A program made the translations under genes and the position numbers. From Bacteroidota bacterium (GTDB taxonomy: Bacteria; Bacteroidota; Bacteroidia; Flavobacteriales_D; Crocinitomicaceae), in the NCBI GenBank assembly GCA_018825925.1, contig JAHKAT010000274.1:1-7289 (forward strand): 7,289 bases of DNA, written 5' to 3'. Positions 6,945 through 7,289 of this stretch are shown here, piece by piece. A model generated the notes under the pieces. It ran no database searches. It was not told the DNA's origin and worked only from the letters and a program-made list of their open reading frames with translations. The first letter of the stretch is position 1, and each line of letters opens with the position of its first letter.

Positions 6945-7020
6945 CAAGCGGAAGGTTGATGCTGACTTGTAGCAATTGACATGATTCGTTAAATTTCATG
7001 GCTTGCTGCACAACCGCTTG
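6945..7020. repeat. Spaced inverted repeat in the divergent intergenic region
   Basis: CAAGCGG at 6945-6951 is the exact reverse complement of CCGCTTG at 7014-7020, 62 bases apart, and homology continues imperfectly inward (GGTTG at 6955-6959 against CAACC at 7011-7015, offset by a short insertion). The right arm lies within the spacer of the proposed miaE promoter. It could be a paired protein-binding site between the two divergent genes, or chance. The rest of 6879-7047 shows nothing else I can name. Confidence 0.25.
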
Positions 7021-7034
7021 AATTTTTAACTTTG
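7003..7034 (+). promoter_or_regulatory. Bacteroidota-type promoter of miaE
   Basis: TTG at 7003-7005, a 21-base spacer, then TAACTTTG at 7027-7034, an exact match to the -7 consensus TAnnTTTG. Transcription would start near 7039-7041, leaving a leader of only about 7-9 A-rich bases before the miaE ATG. The -33 element lacks the first T of TTTG (CTTG here). Confidence 0.6.
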
Positions 7035-7047
7035 TAAAAAGAATAAA

Positions 7048-7289
7048 ATGCTCGGATTGAAACTTCCAACCGATCCACGTTGGGTGAATATTGTAGAAAA
7101 AAACATTTCAGAAATTTTGACAGATCATGCGTGGTGTGAACAAAAAGCGGCAACCAATGCAATGAACTTGGTGATACATAATCCGAAATACACGGATTTG
7201 GTAACCGACATGATTCAAATAGCAAAAGAGGAGATTGATCATTTTGATCAAGTGCATCAATTGATTATAGCTCGGGGATTTACACTTGG
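7048..7289 (+). CDS. miaE: tRNA 2-methylthio-N6-isopentenyladenosine-37 hydroxylase, MiaE (5' part)
   Basis: MiaE is a diiron monooxygenase that hydroxylates the isopentenyl group of ms2i6A at position 37 of tRNAs reading U-starting codons, giving ms2io6A, and needs O2. Only the first 80 codons are in the window; the family is usually about 190-200 residues, so it runs off the right edge intact as far as seen. The start LKLPTDPRWV (4-13) is a family hallmark. E31 in DHAWCEQKAA (26-35) and E62 with H65 in KEEIDHF (60-66) are the first three iron ligands of the ferritin-like four-helix fold. The ATG at 7048 is preceded by an A-rich leader without Shine-Dalgarno and fits the promoter just upstream. 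It is divergent from the T9SS-cargo gene, so it is independently transcribed. Its substrate requires MiaA and MiaB activity, encoded elsewhere. Confidence 0.93.
   Translation, partial: MLGLKLPTDPRWVNIVEKNISEILTDHAWCEQKAATNAMNLVIHNPKYTDLVTDMIQIAKEEIDHFDQVHQLIIARGFTL

Noticed and set aside
6989..7225. Minus-strand 78-codon ORF at the right end
   Set aside because: It is antisense to miaE, whose diiron motifs show the plus strand is coding.

Overview
The window looks like an ordinary chromosomal stretch from a member of the Bacteroidota, most likely Flavobacteriia. Three things point there: AT-rich DNA with A-rich translation starts that lack clear Shine-Dalgarno sequences, promoter-like TAnnTTTG elements, and a secreted protein with a type IX secretion (Por) sorting tail. 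I cannot place the genus from sequence alone.

Layout: positions 1-465 hold no gene I can support and form a long region upstream of nrdB. Positions 466-3845 (+) carry nrdB and nrdA, the two subunits of an aerobic class I ribonucleotide reductase, 38 bases apart and very probably one operon. Both proteins follow the eukaryotic R2/R1 sequence very closely, with every catalytic and radical-transfer residue in place. A textbook intrinsic terminator at 3893-3924 closes the operon. A TAnnTTTG element directly after it may start transcription of the next gene, at 4058-5914 (+), a soluble TPR-array protein with a C-terminal SpoIIE/PP2C-type phosphatase domain. That gene converges on, and overlaps by 14 bases, a minus-strand gene (5901-6878) for an exported, cysteine-rich protein ending in a T9SS sorting domain. 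A divergent intergenic region (6879-7047) separates it from the start of miaE (7048 to the window end, truncated), a diiron tRNA hydroxylase.

Functionally the genes form unrelated neighbours: dNTP synthesis (nrdBA), a signalling phosphatase, a cell-surface or secreted protein, and tRNA modification. I see no mobile element, CRISPR array, RNA gene or defence cassette. I found no convincing undescribed system. The items most worth a second look are the TPR-phosphatase with no visible membrane segment, the cysteine-rich T9SS cargo with no recognised N-terminal family, and the unexplained 400-base region upstream of nrdB.
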